64,000 nucleotides of DNA from Plecoglossus altivelis (Eukaryota; Chordata; Actinopteri; Osmeriformes; Plecoglossidae), in the NCBI GenBank assembly GCA_036571765.1, contig BROE01000020.1, positions 6,499,100 through 6,563,099 on the forward strand, read 5' to 3'. Positions 34,231 to 47,200 of this stretch are shown piece after piece (within the stretch, counting starts at the first letter, position 1; each line of letters starts with the position of its first letter). The notes beneath the pieces were generated by a model, which searched no databases, was not told the DNA's origin, and saw only the letters and a program-made list of their open reading frames with translations. A program made the position numbers and the translations under genes.

Positions 34231-37200
34231 CAGTTGTACTGTCTGCTGAGGTCACTAAAGACAGAGGTGATTAAACCAGACAGGAAGTTGCAGTAGTAGT
34301 GGAAGCACTTGGGTCTTACAGTCATTGATTACAGAGGGGAAGTTGTAGAGCTACAACAGATAAGACGAAGAATTAGGAAATACAAATAAATAAACAGGTT
34401 GAAGAACATACAAAAATACAGTTGAATGTTTAATGGTTTCCTTTCATTAATGTTTTTTTAATCATCTTTTTTTCCCAAATGTTGTAATTTCTTTTCAAAT
34501 TACAACATTCTACACAGATCATATCAAGTTCCTTTTCAGACCACACAGTTCTTCATACACCGTAGAGCATTGTCATTCACTCTTGACTTGCCACTGGTCA
34601 AATGAAAGTGCGATTGACCTGCGGTGTCTATTTAATACTGTCATTAATGGTGCAGGAATCAGGATTCTGAGGCCTTTATGCAGGACGCCCCCGCCACACG
34701 CAGGATTACTTAGAGAGAGAGAGAATGAATGAGAGGCCACAGGTGCTCATTTTGCTTTAGATAAACCCCACTTGTTTTTCCAAACCTCTTCTCTGTGTCT
34801 GCGGGTTTCATTAATGCTGTCTGAGCCTATGCACATACAGATGAACGCGCGCACACACACAAAGTGATAGAGCGATAGACAGCTTGTTAACAAGTTTCAT
34901 TTTCCCCAGACATGGCGGTACATGTTTCGGGCATAATCACACTCAGCCAAAGCTGGCATTTAATCTTTCTTGACGATATCCATGCTGTCAGCGCAGTCCT
35001 TTCACAACATCAATATTCACACAAAATGACGTCCCAAACACCGTGGTAAACCAGAGTTTTCTCAGCAACTCATGAATCTCACCAAGTCTACGCGGTGTGC
35101 AAGGTCTTGCAGGACCCATTTGATTTCTCATGCCTGCTTCATTATTAGTAATAGCATATTTCCCAGTGGGGACTCTAGAGCATTTTAAAGCGATTATGAT
35201 GAGGAGAAAAAAAAAGCCCAACCAGCATGGTGTCCTGCAGGCCGTAAGCCGACCGGCCCCTCTCAGAGAGACCATCTGGTGGAGCTCTTCCATAGGCTGT
35301 CACATGTCCCAACACTGGCCACAGCATGACAATCTGCAGGACAGCATTAATATGGGCTTAAGAGTCTATATAAAGGATATACCGGGGAGGGGGGAGGGGC
35401 AGCTGGAGATTTGACTGGGTTAAAGCAGGCCCCCCCATTATCCTGGCAATTACATATTTCGAAGAGAGCAATCACACAGCCTAGACCATTATGGCGCCTT
35501 GAGGTGAAATGTCAAAAAACCCATCGATTTTTTTCTTGTTTTAAGACCGTCAATAATAACACAATAATTCATATATTTTATGTTATAGTGGTTTACCTAC
35601 AGGCTAGTTTTAAATACATGTATCAACTTGACCCGAATTGCAAACAATGTGGAGTTTTTATATTTTTCAAACACACTCACACATACACAGACATACGCAG
35701 GCCCAGTGCTAATGTCAACACTGACGACAGCGCCTTGGTCTGGCTTGTCTGACACCCTTGTCCTTGGAGAAAGGTGGTAGTTATTTCCATCAACTCCTTG
35801 ATAGGAGAGAGTCTGGAGAGGAAGTGACAAGCCCAGGCCTGTTTGTAGACAGCAGACACCATCCCAGAAAAACCCTGCTGATCTGAGAGAAAAAAAACGT
35901 CTCTGATGAATTTCTATTTCTGTTCATAACAGCAGGGTTGAATACATGACCTGACCAATTTGTAGTTTGGTTGATGCCAGACCGCTTTCGTGCATGGTAG
36001 ATATTCAAAGATACATTCGCATTCACCTGGGTAGTAAAACCCAGACTGATCTCTGCCATATTTACAGAGTGTATTTTGTATAAATGTGTGAAGGCTGTAT
36101 GATGTTGAGGTAGAACACTGTGACCCATGGGTTACTGTATACATTACTTTAATTTGAACACATTTGAATACATTTGCGTCGTTTGAATTTGTCAGTGCAG
36201 ACATTTATATTTTAGATTGAACTGGAGATAAGCAGTTACGCTTCCGTTTGTGGCAAAGCAGTAGTTTATAGCACATGACCCACTTTCTCCTCCATGAGCA
36301 CCTGCAATGTCCTGGACTCTGGGAAGAATGGAAGAGTCATAATGAAAGGGCAGGAAGTGGGTTGAATGTATGTTTTGCATGAAAAGAATTCCTGGTACGG
36401 TGATTCCTCCGTGGTGATATTTCTGCAGCACAATCTGCAGCACATCTGTTATATTGTTGTTAAGAACACTGGCCAATGTAAATATGGTAAGGTTGTCCAC
36501 CAAAATTTTTTAACATATTTTAGTTTGACCGGAAGTAGGTTACTTTTCCTTGTGTGAAGGGTCATCTGAAATCATTGTATTGGCAGCAGACTGCAACGTA
36601 CACGAGTAAAAATCAATTGAATCGACCGGGTCCTTTAATAACATTAGACTGTACATGCATGTTCTAGGCAATGGGGAGAAGATTATACACTGTCTGCTAA
36701 AGGCACCCAAGTCACACCTGCACACAGAGTGTGTGTTGTAAATGCTGCATGCTGCTGGTGACACTTGGACAGGACGAGGAGAGGATGGCAGGATTCATGT
36801 GGAGGAGACTATTCAGAGGTTTGTGCATCTCTGCAGCTTTTATTATTGAAAGCTGAGCGTGACCCAGACAACGCAATACAAGGAGAGAGAGAGGGTGGGG
36901 GGGAGAGAAAGAGTAAAGGGGAGGGAGGAATATAAATGAGGCTGGAGCGTAGGAAAAGTACTGGAGGGGTGCGGTGGCGCAGATGCGGAATGTGCGAGCG
37001 CACGTGAGAGGAAGTGCGTAAGGAGGAGCACAAAAGGAAGAGGGATGAGAGGCGGTCGGTGAGAGAACCTGGGGGAGAGAAAAAAAATCCTTTGAAGGCA
37101 GAGACAAGTCAAGGGGAACAGTTGGAGAAGGATGGAGTGTCAATGTCCTACGTGCTGGAGCGAGGGTGATGACGTCATATCAGATATGACAATGTTGGTC

Positions 37201-37901
37201 TAATAAAATAAGAGATCACTCAGAGGTTTGAGCATTGAGGAAAAGATTTGGGGAGGAAAAAGGAGAATACGGCTGTGGTGTACGAGCAAGGTAAGGGGTG
37301 TAGGGAAGAGGAGACAAGCTGCTGCCCATGCAGTTCCACAGTGTACCTATGGGACTGGTGGGTCACCTGCTAACCAGAGAGGGCAGCAGGACAGCTGTGC
37401 TGACATGACAATTATCAAAATATTACGTTGCTTTGCCAATATTGCCGGGGCACAAGGGAGTCTGTTTACTATTCTTGTAAGTGCGGACATTTAGGCAATG
37501 CTTCATGTGATGCAAAACCATAATCTTTGCTTATGACTTAAAACCTTAGGTGGGAATTTTGTGTCTACAAAAGTGTGTCATGATTTGTGGCATATGACCT
37601 ATGAATCACTTTGCTAGGTGAAAGTTTCATGAGCACACCAGATTCTCAATGAGTTCAGAATGACCTAAAAAAAGAAGTTCCACCATAGCAGCTAACTATA
37701 GGATTCTGGCTGCGTGAACTCTCTTGCTCAAACAACATTGGTTTGGTTTCCATAGTTACAGCCTCCAAAAAGGCATCCAATAAATTGTGGAATCTTTGAG
37801 AGAGAGAGGTGAGACTAAATCGTATTCACAGGGTGGCTTATCCACTTCAATCTGCAACAAAAGATGGCTAATGTTCACCTTTTTCACTGTCCCCTCATCA
37901 A

Positions 37902-38098
37902 CCATGCAACACTGTCTACAACCATGCAACACTGTCTACAACCATGCAACACTGTCCCCTCATCAATCTTGCAACACTGTCTACAACCATGCAACACTGT
38001 CCCCTCATCAACCATGCAACACTGTCTACAACCATGCAACACTGTCCCCTCATCAACCATGCAACACTGTCCCCTCATCAACCATGCAACACTGTCAA
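37902..38098. repeat. Composite minisatellite, ACCATGCAACACTGT units
   Basis: About ten copies of ACCATGCAACACTGT joined by one of two spacers, CTACA (20-bp unit) or CCCCTCATCA (25-bp unit). The two unit types alternate irregularly, so the array grew by blocks. Confidence 0.93.
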
Positions 38099-38378
38099 AA
38101 TCCACTCAAAGCTCTCTGGACCACAACCACAACACCAAAGGCCACAACCACAACACTGGACCACAACTATTCAACCCCAAATCCGTGCATTGAATTGATC
38201 TTATGGGCCTGAATACAAACCATGAAACTGTATGCTGCTCACATCCAACAAACACCATGACAATGGGATGATCCATGTCATCCAACTCCCCCTGCACCCA
38301 GGGGTCTGGTGAGGATGTGGCACACCTGTTTTCTCAAGGTTACTAAAGGGTGCACGAGCATCTTTACATCATGTTCCT

Positions 38379-38630
38379 GTGAGAGCAGCCATTAAGACCG
38401 ATAGGCTTCAGGGTGCTTTTTCTGACATCCATGATTTTAACAGATTTTTTGTGGACGGCTCTGTGTTTAAGAACCACCAAGACGGTTATTTAGAGGACCA
38501 ACGTACAGGGATAGGGCTCGGTGGAAATGTGTCAGATTGTATTACAGTAAGACAAGCATACATTGGCTATTCCACCTCTTTGAAATGTTCAGCTTTGGCT
38601 GAAGTCTATCATGCTAGACCAGCTAACTAA
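38379..38630 (+). pseudogene. Possible decayed retroelement pol (RNase H) fragment
   Basis: An open stretch of about 84 codons reads RFFVDGSVFKN followed later by GIG and LAEVYHAR. This resembles the start of a retroviral or LTR-retrotransposon RNase H domain (FVDGS, then a Gly-rich strand, then AEL-type helix). The codons just upstream (HHVPVRAAIK) loosely resemble the RT-RNase H connector. No LTR, reverse transcriptase or integrase was found nearby and the domain is truncated. Assignment rests on short motif similarity only. Confidence 0.35.
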
Positions 38631-39190
38631 GGATATAGTGTATTGTATGGTGACGATTAAGACAACTGCCATAAATATAGAAATAAATCTATAGAGGCAA
38701 GTCACAATGAATAATGGCCCTGTGACACAATCTAGCTCCTCTCCGCCTGTGGTATTAAAGAATAGGGAGCTGGACGGTTGGTGATTTATGGTCCCTTGTG
38801 ACTCAGTTGGCTAGAGTCGCCTGTCCACGTGTCTGTAAGAAATTGACCCACCTCACGCTAAAGAAGTAGCTTTAAGTCTGGTGAGTATCGTCATTACATC
38901 ACGTTTAGTACATTATTGGTAGGCTGTGTTTTAGATATGAAAACATAGTCCATCGCTCATCAATGACCAGCATGTTGACAGTTTTATTTGCGGGGAAGGT
39001 GCATGCGTTTATAAATGAATGGGATTTATCAATCGAAACCAGCATTCCAGCGCACGTGACAAATAGCGTCATCCTTGCCTTACTAATTGGGAATGCAACC
39101 CCTTTATTTTATGCTTGAAGCGTGGACAGAGATGTTATAGCTTCAATCAATCAAAGGTGTGTCTGTTAAACATCTGGGCTGTTGAATTAC

Positions 39191-39464
39191 TATAAATAGC
39201 TGGTGACGGTCTTGCAATGCGATCATGAACGGTCTTGCGTCACTGAGCGCTCGCAGCGCGCCACCCTGCATGTCAATTTCGCCAAAGCGGCATGTGATTC
39301 ATCTCTCGCGCGCACTATAAGCTGGGTACCAACACAAGAAGTCGCTCCACGCGGATGTTGTTTTGCAATTTGTCGTTTGGATATGTCAGCATCCTTTGGT
39401 ATACTTTTTGATACCACGTTACAATTGTAAAGTGGACGTTGCGTCTTTCTTTGCCAAAATTAAG
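39191..39464 (+). promoter_or_regulatory. Candidate slc6a17 promoter and untranslated first exon
   Basis: TATAAATA at 39191-39198 is followed by a CpG-rich stretch (GCGTCACTGAGCGCTCGCAG, TCTCGCGCGCAC) and ends in a strong donor, AAG|GTGAGT, after 39464. The first coding exon of slc6a17 has a good acceptor at 44012, so this would give a 4.5 kb first intron. This is the only segment in the upstream 12 kb with promoter-like composition plus a splice donor. Confidence 0.45.
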
Positions 39465-42400
39465 GTGAGTACCAGTGGGAAAACTTCACGCAGGACGTTT
39501 AATTTGCAGACAGAGCTCTTTCTGAGCAAAGCTGCTCACCTTTCTGAAATGTAAAATCCACCGGTTTTCGGTGCTTTAAGTGCAGAATTTGCTCACTTTC
39601 TTCATAAGTAAGAGGGAGGTTAGTAAATCAGCATATTACGTTACTGATGCGGTAGAAATGAAGGATCCACAAGCATGGCTGATTATTAGATATATTTAGA
39701 CCGTGTTGAAAGTCGTACTGTGACATTGAGTGACGTGAGAAAGTCGAATTTATAGTTATCTTGTTATTTGAATCAGTGGTTTGTATGACCTTGAGTGCTG
39801 GGATTAAATCAATCTGACCTTTTTGTAAAGTCAACATACATCATATTTAAACATATATCCTATTTTTTTAAACACCCACATTATATGTGTAAATTGCGGT
39901 CAGACACTTCAACACAGGCACGCAGAATGACGAATGACGGGTGTTTAGTCATGCTCTTACGTCCAGTTGACGAACACGATGTCATCGAGCTGTCGTCAGA
40001 TTAATCACCTTCAAGACAGTATTAATCTGTTTACTGCTGCCGCTTTCCGTTTTGTTTACGATCGCAGCCCATAAGGTCGAAAGCACGTGCAGGACTTGTT
40101 TATGAGTGAACTCTTAAACTCACTTAAACTCCCAAATCAAATATCCTAATGTGAGAAAAGAAACATGTCAAAATAACACCGGTTTAATTTAGACATGTGG
40201 CCGACAGCATGCAACACAGGGTTTGTTAATAGGTTTGTCCCTAGACACAGACATTGATATAAATATTTCCAAACTAAAAGCTGACGACTGGAGGACCACA
40301 TGTCCTCTGTCATACATTTTGTAACATCTGATTTGAACACCTGCCATCTTCTACCTTTTGCCTTTATCTCTTCTACAATATTTGTCTTCTCTCCCTCTCT
40401 GCCCTTCTCTATACGAACATGTCCTCCATCGCACTGCTACCATGTGCATTCAAGTTCATCTCATTTGTATTCAGTAGAAATCGTTCTCTTCCTAACAATA
40501 ACCATTCCGATGAGTGTATTTGAGGTCAAAGCCTGTTTTTTCAGGGCTATCTTCCTGGACTCGGCTGCACTTTCAAGATTGTCCCTTCGTCCTTGGTAGT
40601 TCATGCGTGGTAGGGAAAGTGAAAAACTCACTAATCGTGTTCTCACCAGGAGGGACTATTTTGTTATAAAGCGTCTCCTAACAACGGAGCCAGATAACGA
40701 AGTAGGACTGACCCTCGCCTCCGCTCATTCTGATCAGCTGGGTAGTTTGGCTCATTGAAAAAAAAGAGTATCATTCTGGAGGATCACTTTACTCCACCGC
40801 TAACTTGATGACCAGTATAGACATTTTCAGAGCCCCCAGAACATCAACCCTACACTCACTGTCTGGGGCTGTCCTAATACTGTCAACAACAGTGATTCCA
40901 GTACAGGGGCATCGTCTGTCCTTGTCCCTAACACTATCACTGCTGTGGTTTCAGCAGTACCAGACTGGGTATTGATTACAGGATCAATAACCTTGTAATA
41001 AGCTTGTAAGTACTCAGTATTCAGATCAGGCTGATTATTGTTGTTTATAGTTAGATGATGTGCGGGTCTGAAAATACTGTTTGTGTTGGTCCGATGTTTC
41101 ACAGGGCATTATGCTGAGTAATGCATGCTCAAGAGTCACATAATTAGTAACTGATCACATCATCAGGAATTTACAGTCCTACATATATTTATTTGGGGTT
41201 ATTTGTTACGTGGATTTGATTCTCATATTTGGATTTTGCTCACGAGGACTAGCTATGTAGTTCTTAGAGCTTCTGAGTGCGTCCGGTAGTGCTGTGTTTC
41301 ATCTAGATCGATATCTTTGTTGTTGAAAAGGTAAAAGTGCGATCATGTCCTTCGACGGCAACGCTAATGTGGAGGTAAAATGAATATGCTGTCTTGGCAG
41401 ACAGGCAAATGGACAGCTTGGAAAAGAATGAAGTCATGAACTACATGAACCAAAGTGCCTCTGTGTTGTGCATGTCACTGTCCTCTGTACAGGAGATAGT
41501 ACCTTCAAATCAAGTATACGTTTACCACAGCCATGTTGCACGGGAGAAAATGTGTGTGTTTCTCCTACTGTGTGCTGGAATGTGTTTCTGACTTGATGAT
41601 TCGGGCGTGTGGGTATTGTGGAAGGCTGTTACTGGACGACTCAGATTGTAATTCACCATGGAACTCCTGTTACCACAATGTCATGTATCCGATCAGGTGA
41701 TGAACACCTGCTCCGGTAATACGTGAGCAAATTGAAGTGGTGCCGTGCCAATATGTTAATGCACGAGATGCACGTTAAATCAACAGATATTGTTCACTGT
41801 CGATATGGAGGCTAAAAATGCCAACATTTTAATCATGAAAACATACACGAGAGCACTTTGATCATAATCAGCAGCAGTTGTGTTCGTTTGGTCAAACCTT
41901 TTGTTAAATTGATTGTTAATCTATTAGAGATTACTGTTAGAAACATCTAGAAGCCCTCTGGTCTATCATGTGTCCTGCTGGTTAACCCTCCCACAGTATT
42001 TATACTTCATGGCAGTAGCAGTAGTATTGGGGCGTCTTAACATTGAGATGGTCCAAGCACCTATTTGAAGCAGGAAGGGAAGTTTGCTGAGGCTGGTTAG
42101 CTGTCCCTGAGAATCTATCTTGAAACAGGAAGGTGGATATTAGGTTTCATGCAAAGGATTGAATTATATGACCCAGAGCAGAGATGATCGTTTCGTTAAT
42201 GCACATTGGCTTACAGAGAGATTCCCATGCGAACTGTGAATGAGTGAGATTATTCCAACAGGCACTGCACGTAAATGTACTGTACAGTCATACAGGGCAG
42301 ACGCATGGTGCTATCGTGCGATTCATCGTGTCCAAGACATGCAACTGGGAACGTAGAAAATCAGAGTCTGTTGTTTGTTTGTTGGCAGCTATGTACAGTA

Positions 42401-44012
42401 GATGAATGGTGACTTCTTTAAATAAAGAATGAAGCTGAATGTTGGATCTCATGCCGTAGTCTGGTGGAATACAAGTTAGATGTTTTTTGGGTAAATACAT
42501 TGAAATTGAATCGTGCATTGCAGCACATGGATGTCTGTGGTTTTTCTGTGAAAGTGGGGAATTGTGGAACCGCTTCACGTTGAAAAGAAAGTAAGAGTAA
42601 GACGGTCAGGTGACAGTGGCTGTCGTCAGGAGGGGTGGAGGGACGTCACTGATATTGCATCATACTGGATGAGGTGGGGCATCGTGGTGTAGTCTGACTA
42701 CAGCTCTGTGTCCTCCGTGTGACCTCTGCTCACCGTGAAGGCTCTTTAGAACGCTGCCTTACGTTGTTCCCAGCACGACAAGGCGAGTCAGCAGATCAAA
42801 ACAACTTCCTGCCTCACAGTCTTAATTCTCAGCCTCAGCTCCTTACGCAAAAGACATGGCGATGTAAACTGGAATTAAGCATCGCTATCTCATCTGGTCC
42901 TCCACACTCCGTTTCCCAGATTTCCCAGGATAGGATGCAGACGTCACACACACCCCTACCGGGTCCTGCAGCTCTACGTTCCAGTTGTCAGTGGATTTTT
43001 ATAACGGCAGGAGAAGTGACTCAATCAATAAGTGATGAGCCCGATGCCAGGCTTGTGTGATGTGGATGAGGAGAATGTTCAAGAACACAGCGGTTCAACC
43101 TGCAGTTGCTTCCTCTATCCTGTTTGGGTTGTACCAAGTGCTCCCTGAGAGGGGGGTGGGGGTGGGGGGCATGAGGAGGATGCTGTTGCAAGGCTTCTGG
43201 GGATTAGGGGATTTATGGAGGGAAAAGCCAGCCGAAAGTTAAGCCCATGGAAAGGAAAATGAAGTAGGACAATTGTGTGGCATCGGAAATGTATGAAACC
43301 AAAACATTGCGAAAGGGAGTGCTAGGTTAGGGAACACAATCTGGTTTGATGAAAAGGGAATCTATATGCTGTAATCTCCTTTTTTTGCAGTCATACCATT
43401 ACATGTTGTGATTTGTATCAATTCCAAGTATTATAGTTGACTCCCTCCGCATTTGTGCCCTGAAGCATTTAGCTGTTTTTTTGTAACTGGTGGCCTTCGA
43501 CCAAAGAAGTAACCACATGATGAGATCTATTTTTCACTTTCTTACTTCTCCATGAAACACCAGGGAACTCAATTTAACACGTCACTAACACAGATTGTAC
43601 CTAAAAGGCAAAACAAGAGAGTAGTCTGTTTAGCTGCAGTCCGGTATCCTATTACAAGGTTGGATGAGTACTAAATGGATGAGGGTAACAATGCGAGTGA
43701 TCCTGAGTCTCTGGTGTGGTCCAGGCCCAGGGAAAGATGGCAAACTTCCAATGACTGACTTAATCATTAATTATTTGTAATTATTTGCCACATAATGAAC
43801 CCTCTTCTCCAAGTCTTCATACTGTAGCTAACCTTTGAAGCAGTAGTTTGTCTAATACATGTCCTGTATCTTTTATTTTCGCGTCACCCTTTGCCTCTAT
43901 GGGCTTTCATTAGTTCTGCATAAAAGTTAATATGATTGCATCTTATTTGAACATTATGTCTCTCTTGCTAGTTTTTTTCATACCATGATAGCATTTGTTC
44001 ATTCTCTCACAG
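39465..44012. other. Probable first intron of slc6a17
   Basis: No coding exon could be supported. It lies between the candidate leader exon and the acceptor TTCATTCTCTCACAG that ends at 44012. A very short ATG-initiated frame (41345-41374) ending at a GTAAAA donor-like site was noticed and not accepted. Few repeats compared with the rest of the window. Confidence 0.45.
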
Positions 44013-44224
44013 GACCAAACAAGTGTTGAATACAACGCTCGCTAGCTCTCAACGGCTCACACCTAGCCTCCAACTACCACACCTGCACTCAGTGCCTCCC
44101 CTCTACACCCTACACTCTCTCTCTCTCTTTGTTACTTGCTCTAGCTCTCTCTCCCTCTCACTTTTTCTCCACCCCCCCCCCCTCCCGGCTCACCTCCCCC
44201 TCCCTGCCCGCCCCAGTGTCCCCA

Positions 44225-47200
44225 ATGCCGAAGAACAGCAAGGTGACGCAGCGCGAGCACAGCCATGAGCACGTCACAGAGTCAGTGGCCGACCTGCTCG
44301 CGCACGAGGAGCCCCTGGACTACAAGAACAGCTCCCTGAACGTGGGAGGGGCTGCTGGGAAGAAGAGCCCCCTGCCCCCAGAAACCCCGGAGAACGATGG
44401 CCGCCCGGCCTGGAACAGCAAGCTGCAGTACATCCTGGCCCAGGTGGGCTTCTCTGTGGGGCTTGGCAACGTGTGGCGCTTCCCCTACCTGTGCCAGAAG
44501 AACGGAGGAGGTGAGTTCGGGAACAGCTCCCCCTTGGGAGCAGGATGACTGCATGCAGTGCGGTCAGGAAACGTCTACAGTATCACCTTGAGATATTCAT
44601 GTCTCCATTAGATCTATAGCATCGCATCTGCTTCTTCTACACATACACGTATGATTTGTTGGTGACATGACTCAGGAGAGGAAAGCAGCCTCGCCAGATT
44701 TATGAGGTCATATCCTCCTGCTCCTCTTCTTGAACTCCACTCTCTGATGAAGCACTTTGGATGCCCACCAATAGCATCCTAGTGACCCCAGACAGCAGAA
44801 CCAGCTTGACAGCTGCTGGTCCGCTGCATCTCCCTCAGGTTAGCCTGCTAAGATTGGGGGCTGGGCTGAGGTTTCAGCAGCTAGCAGCCCTATATATAGC
44901 CGGGTTATTGATTACTACTGCAACCCAGGGCCCTGCGGGGCGTGTAGAGTGATACTGACACACAGGACGTCTCCATTAAAAATGTACGAAACTGAATTGT
45001 CGCCATGGTTTCAATTTGGGTCAAAGTAAAGCACATAACAACTGTCAACAAATAATGTTGAGGAGTGTTGATGCTGTCAAAGCAAAAAAAGAATATGTAC
45101 ACATGTGATATGTCTCTAGTCAGTCAACATGAATCTTCAAGTCTGATTCTACACGTCTGTTATCAGTGACGTCCAGCTCCAATTCAAAATGATTGATTTT
45201 CATGGGCTCTTTCCGCCAGTCCTTTTACACTACAGCTCAATTCTACATCTATTATAAGCCTGATTTATTGCAAATAGGTTGGATTTAAAGGCTATTTAAC
45301 CAGCGATCCAGCAAGGTGGTGTGACCAGGACAACGCCCATCCTTCACTCAGTAATTTACTTCGTGACAGCCAATTACAGACACATTAAACGAAGGCTCCT
45401 CCCTTCTCTCTCTACCTTCTCTCTCCCTCCCCCCACCACCTCCCCCCACCACCTCCCCCCACCACCTCCCCCCACCACCTCCCCCCACCACCTCCCCCCA
45501 CCACCTCCCCCCACCACCTCCCCCCACCACCTCCCCCCACCACCTCCCCCCTCTCCCTCTCTTTCTCTGCTCTCTCTCTCACTATCTATGCATACTAAGA
45601 TGCACTCCTCATTTGCATCACTGTGGTACTTGATATTGTCTGTTCTGTCTGTTCTGGTCTGTCTCGTCTCACTCATGCTACTTCAAATCTACTCTCTCAT
45701 CTCATTATCTGTCGTCTTCTTGCTACTCTCTACCGGCGCTCTCTCTCAATCTCGTCACTGTCCTCTCTCAAGCTTCTCTGGTGTACGTCCTCATCTAACT
45801 CTGCTCGTACACTCTCACTGCTCTACTAATTCTAGTCTCCTCGTCTTCGCTATTGTTTCTAGTGTCGTCATGACGTCCCTATGGTGCTGACGTCCTGTTA
45901 CTCATATTCAGTCTTGCTCAGCGCTTGAGCTGCTGAGGGTGTCATTCATGTGCGCGCGTGTGCCTGTCTCAGTAGCTCATCAATTCAGGATTCAGCTATA
46001 AGCTTATAGTGATGCAGGGCTGCTTAGCGGTGTCCTGAGACGAGGAGGACCTCGCGGATAGCTTCCTATGCAGCAGACTCTCGTGGAGCAATAGCTCTTG
46101 CTTGACGAACTTTTACGTGGACTGTATATTCACGTGTCAACAGTGGTATGAGTTTTCCTCATAGTTTCATAAGTCCTGACACTTGTTCCCCGACTATATC
46201 TAATGTCCAACGTCTTTCGCTGTAATTTCTCGGAGCTTTGTGCTTATCTCCTCTCCTTTCGTTTCTTGCATATGCTCAATGTGGGATTCAAGATCAAGAA
46301 GAGCAAATGCCTTGATATACTTTGTCCTTGTGCCGGAGGATGCATATTTAGATACCCAAAGTGGATTGTACTCTTTCAAGACCATGAAGATCGATTAACG
46401 GAAGTCCTTTTTTCATTCAGACCGACGAGAATGAAGTGACGTCACATGGCATGGGCATAGGCCACACATGAACATCTCACACAATCCTCGGTGCATTGCA
46501 GATCCCCTGGATTAAGCTGGAGAAGACCACATTTAGATTTCCGACTCATAATTCAAATCAAATTCAGAAATAGACCTGGCTGCAGTGGGGGTGGGCAGCA
46601 GCTTACAGGGGGGGCAGGATGGGGCGGGGGTGTCATGGAAGGGTGTAATAAGACACCATGAAGATGGTGACAGACAGGTCCCACAGTTCTACTGAGGTCC
46701 ACCCACAGTGGTTATACAGTAGACATAAAGCTAGATCTGCTGTATGAAGAAAGGCTTTGAGACTTCAGGCTTACTTGTCTGTCTGCCTCCCACTGCCCCC
46801 CTTCCCTCGGCATCGTCATCGAGAAACAGATAACAGTGATTAGAAACAGTTCTTGAAACAGTAATTGGATTCCATTCTATTAATACGGAAACGACAGAAA
46901 GCCACCACGTTTCATTTAATAAGCGTCTATTGACTGTCATCAGATACTATGAAGCAGACCTTCTATACATTCTGCTCATCCATACGCCTATACATTCATA
47001 CTCAATCACATTTACATACCATCGTATCTTCTGTGGTACCAGTCATGACCAGACATGTTGTGTCTTCCAGGTGCTTACCTGGTGCCCTACTTCATCCTCC
47101 TCATCCTCATCGGCATCCCGCTCTTCTTCCTGGAGCTGGCCGTGGGGCAGAAGATCCGCCGGGGCAGCCTGGGGGTGTGGAACTACGTGTGCCCGCGCTT

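Larger units (their letters stand above)
32281..39190. other. Intergenic DNA between rbm15 and slc6a17
   Basis: About 6.9 kb between genes that point away from each other. No host exon was recognised. It contains a GT/GA microsatellite (32652), a good CTCF-like site (33220), an 82-bp direct repeat pair (33461 and 34149), a minisatellite (37902) and a decayed RNase H-like fragment (38379). Open frames at 36.7-37.1 kb on the minus strand are low-complexity Ser/Pro/Leu and not credible genes. Confidence 0.55.

Noticed and set aside
36712..37143. 143-codon minus-strand frame, Ser/Pro/Leu-rich
   Set aside because: Reverse of a GA-rich purine tract; several overlapping frames are open and no domain is visible.
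41345..41374. Tiny ATG frame (MSFDGNANVE) ending at a GTAAAA donor-like site, resembling a fatty-acid-binding protein start
   Set aside because: Only ten codons, and no downstream exon of such a protein was found before slc6a17.
45321..45890. 189-codon plus-strand frame with Pro repeats
   Set aside because: Encodes the 13-bp C-rich minisatellite and low-complexity Ser/Leu; lies within a slc6a17 intron that splices precisely.
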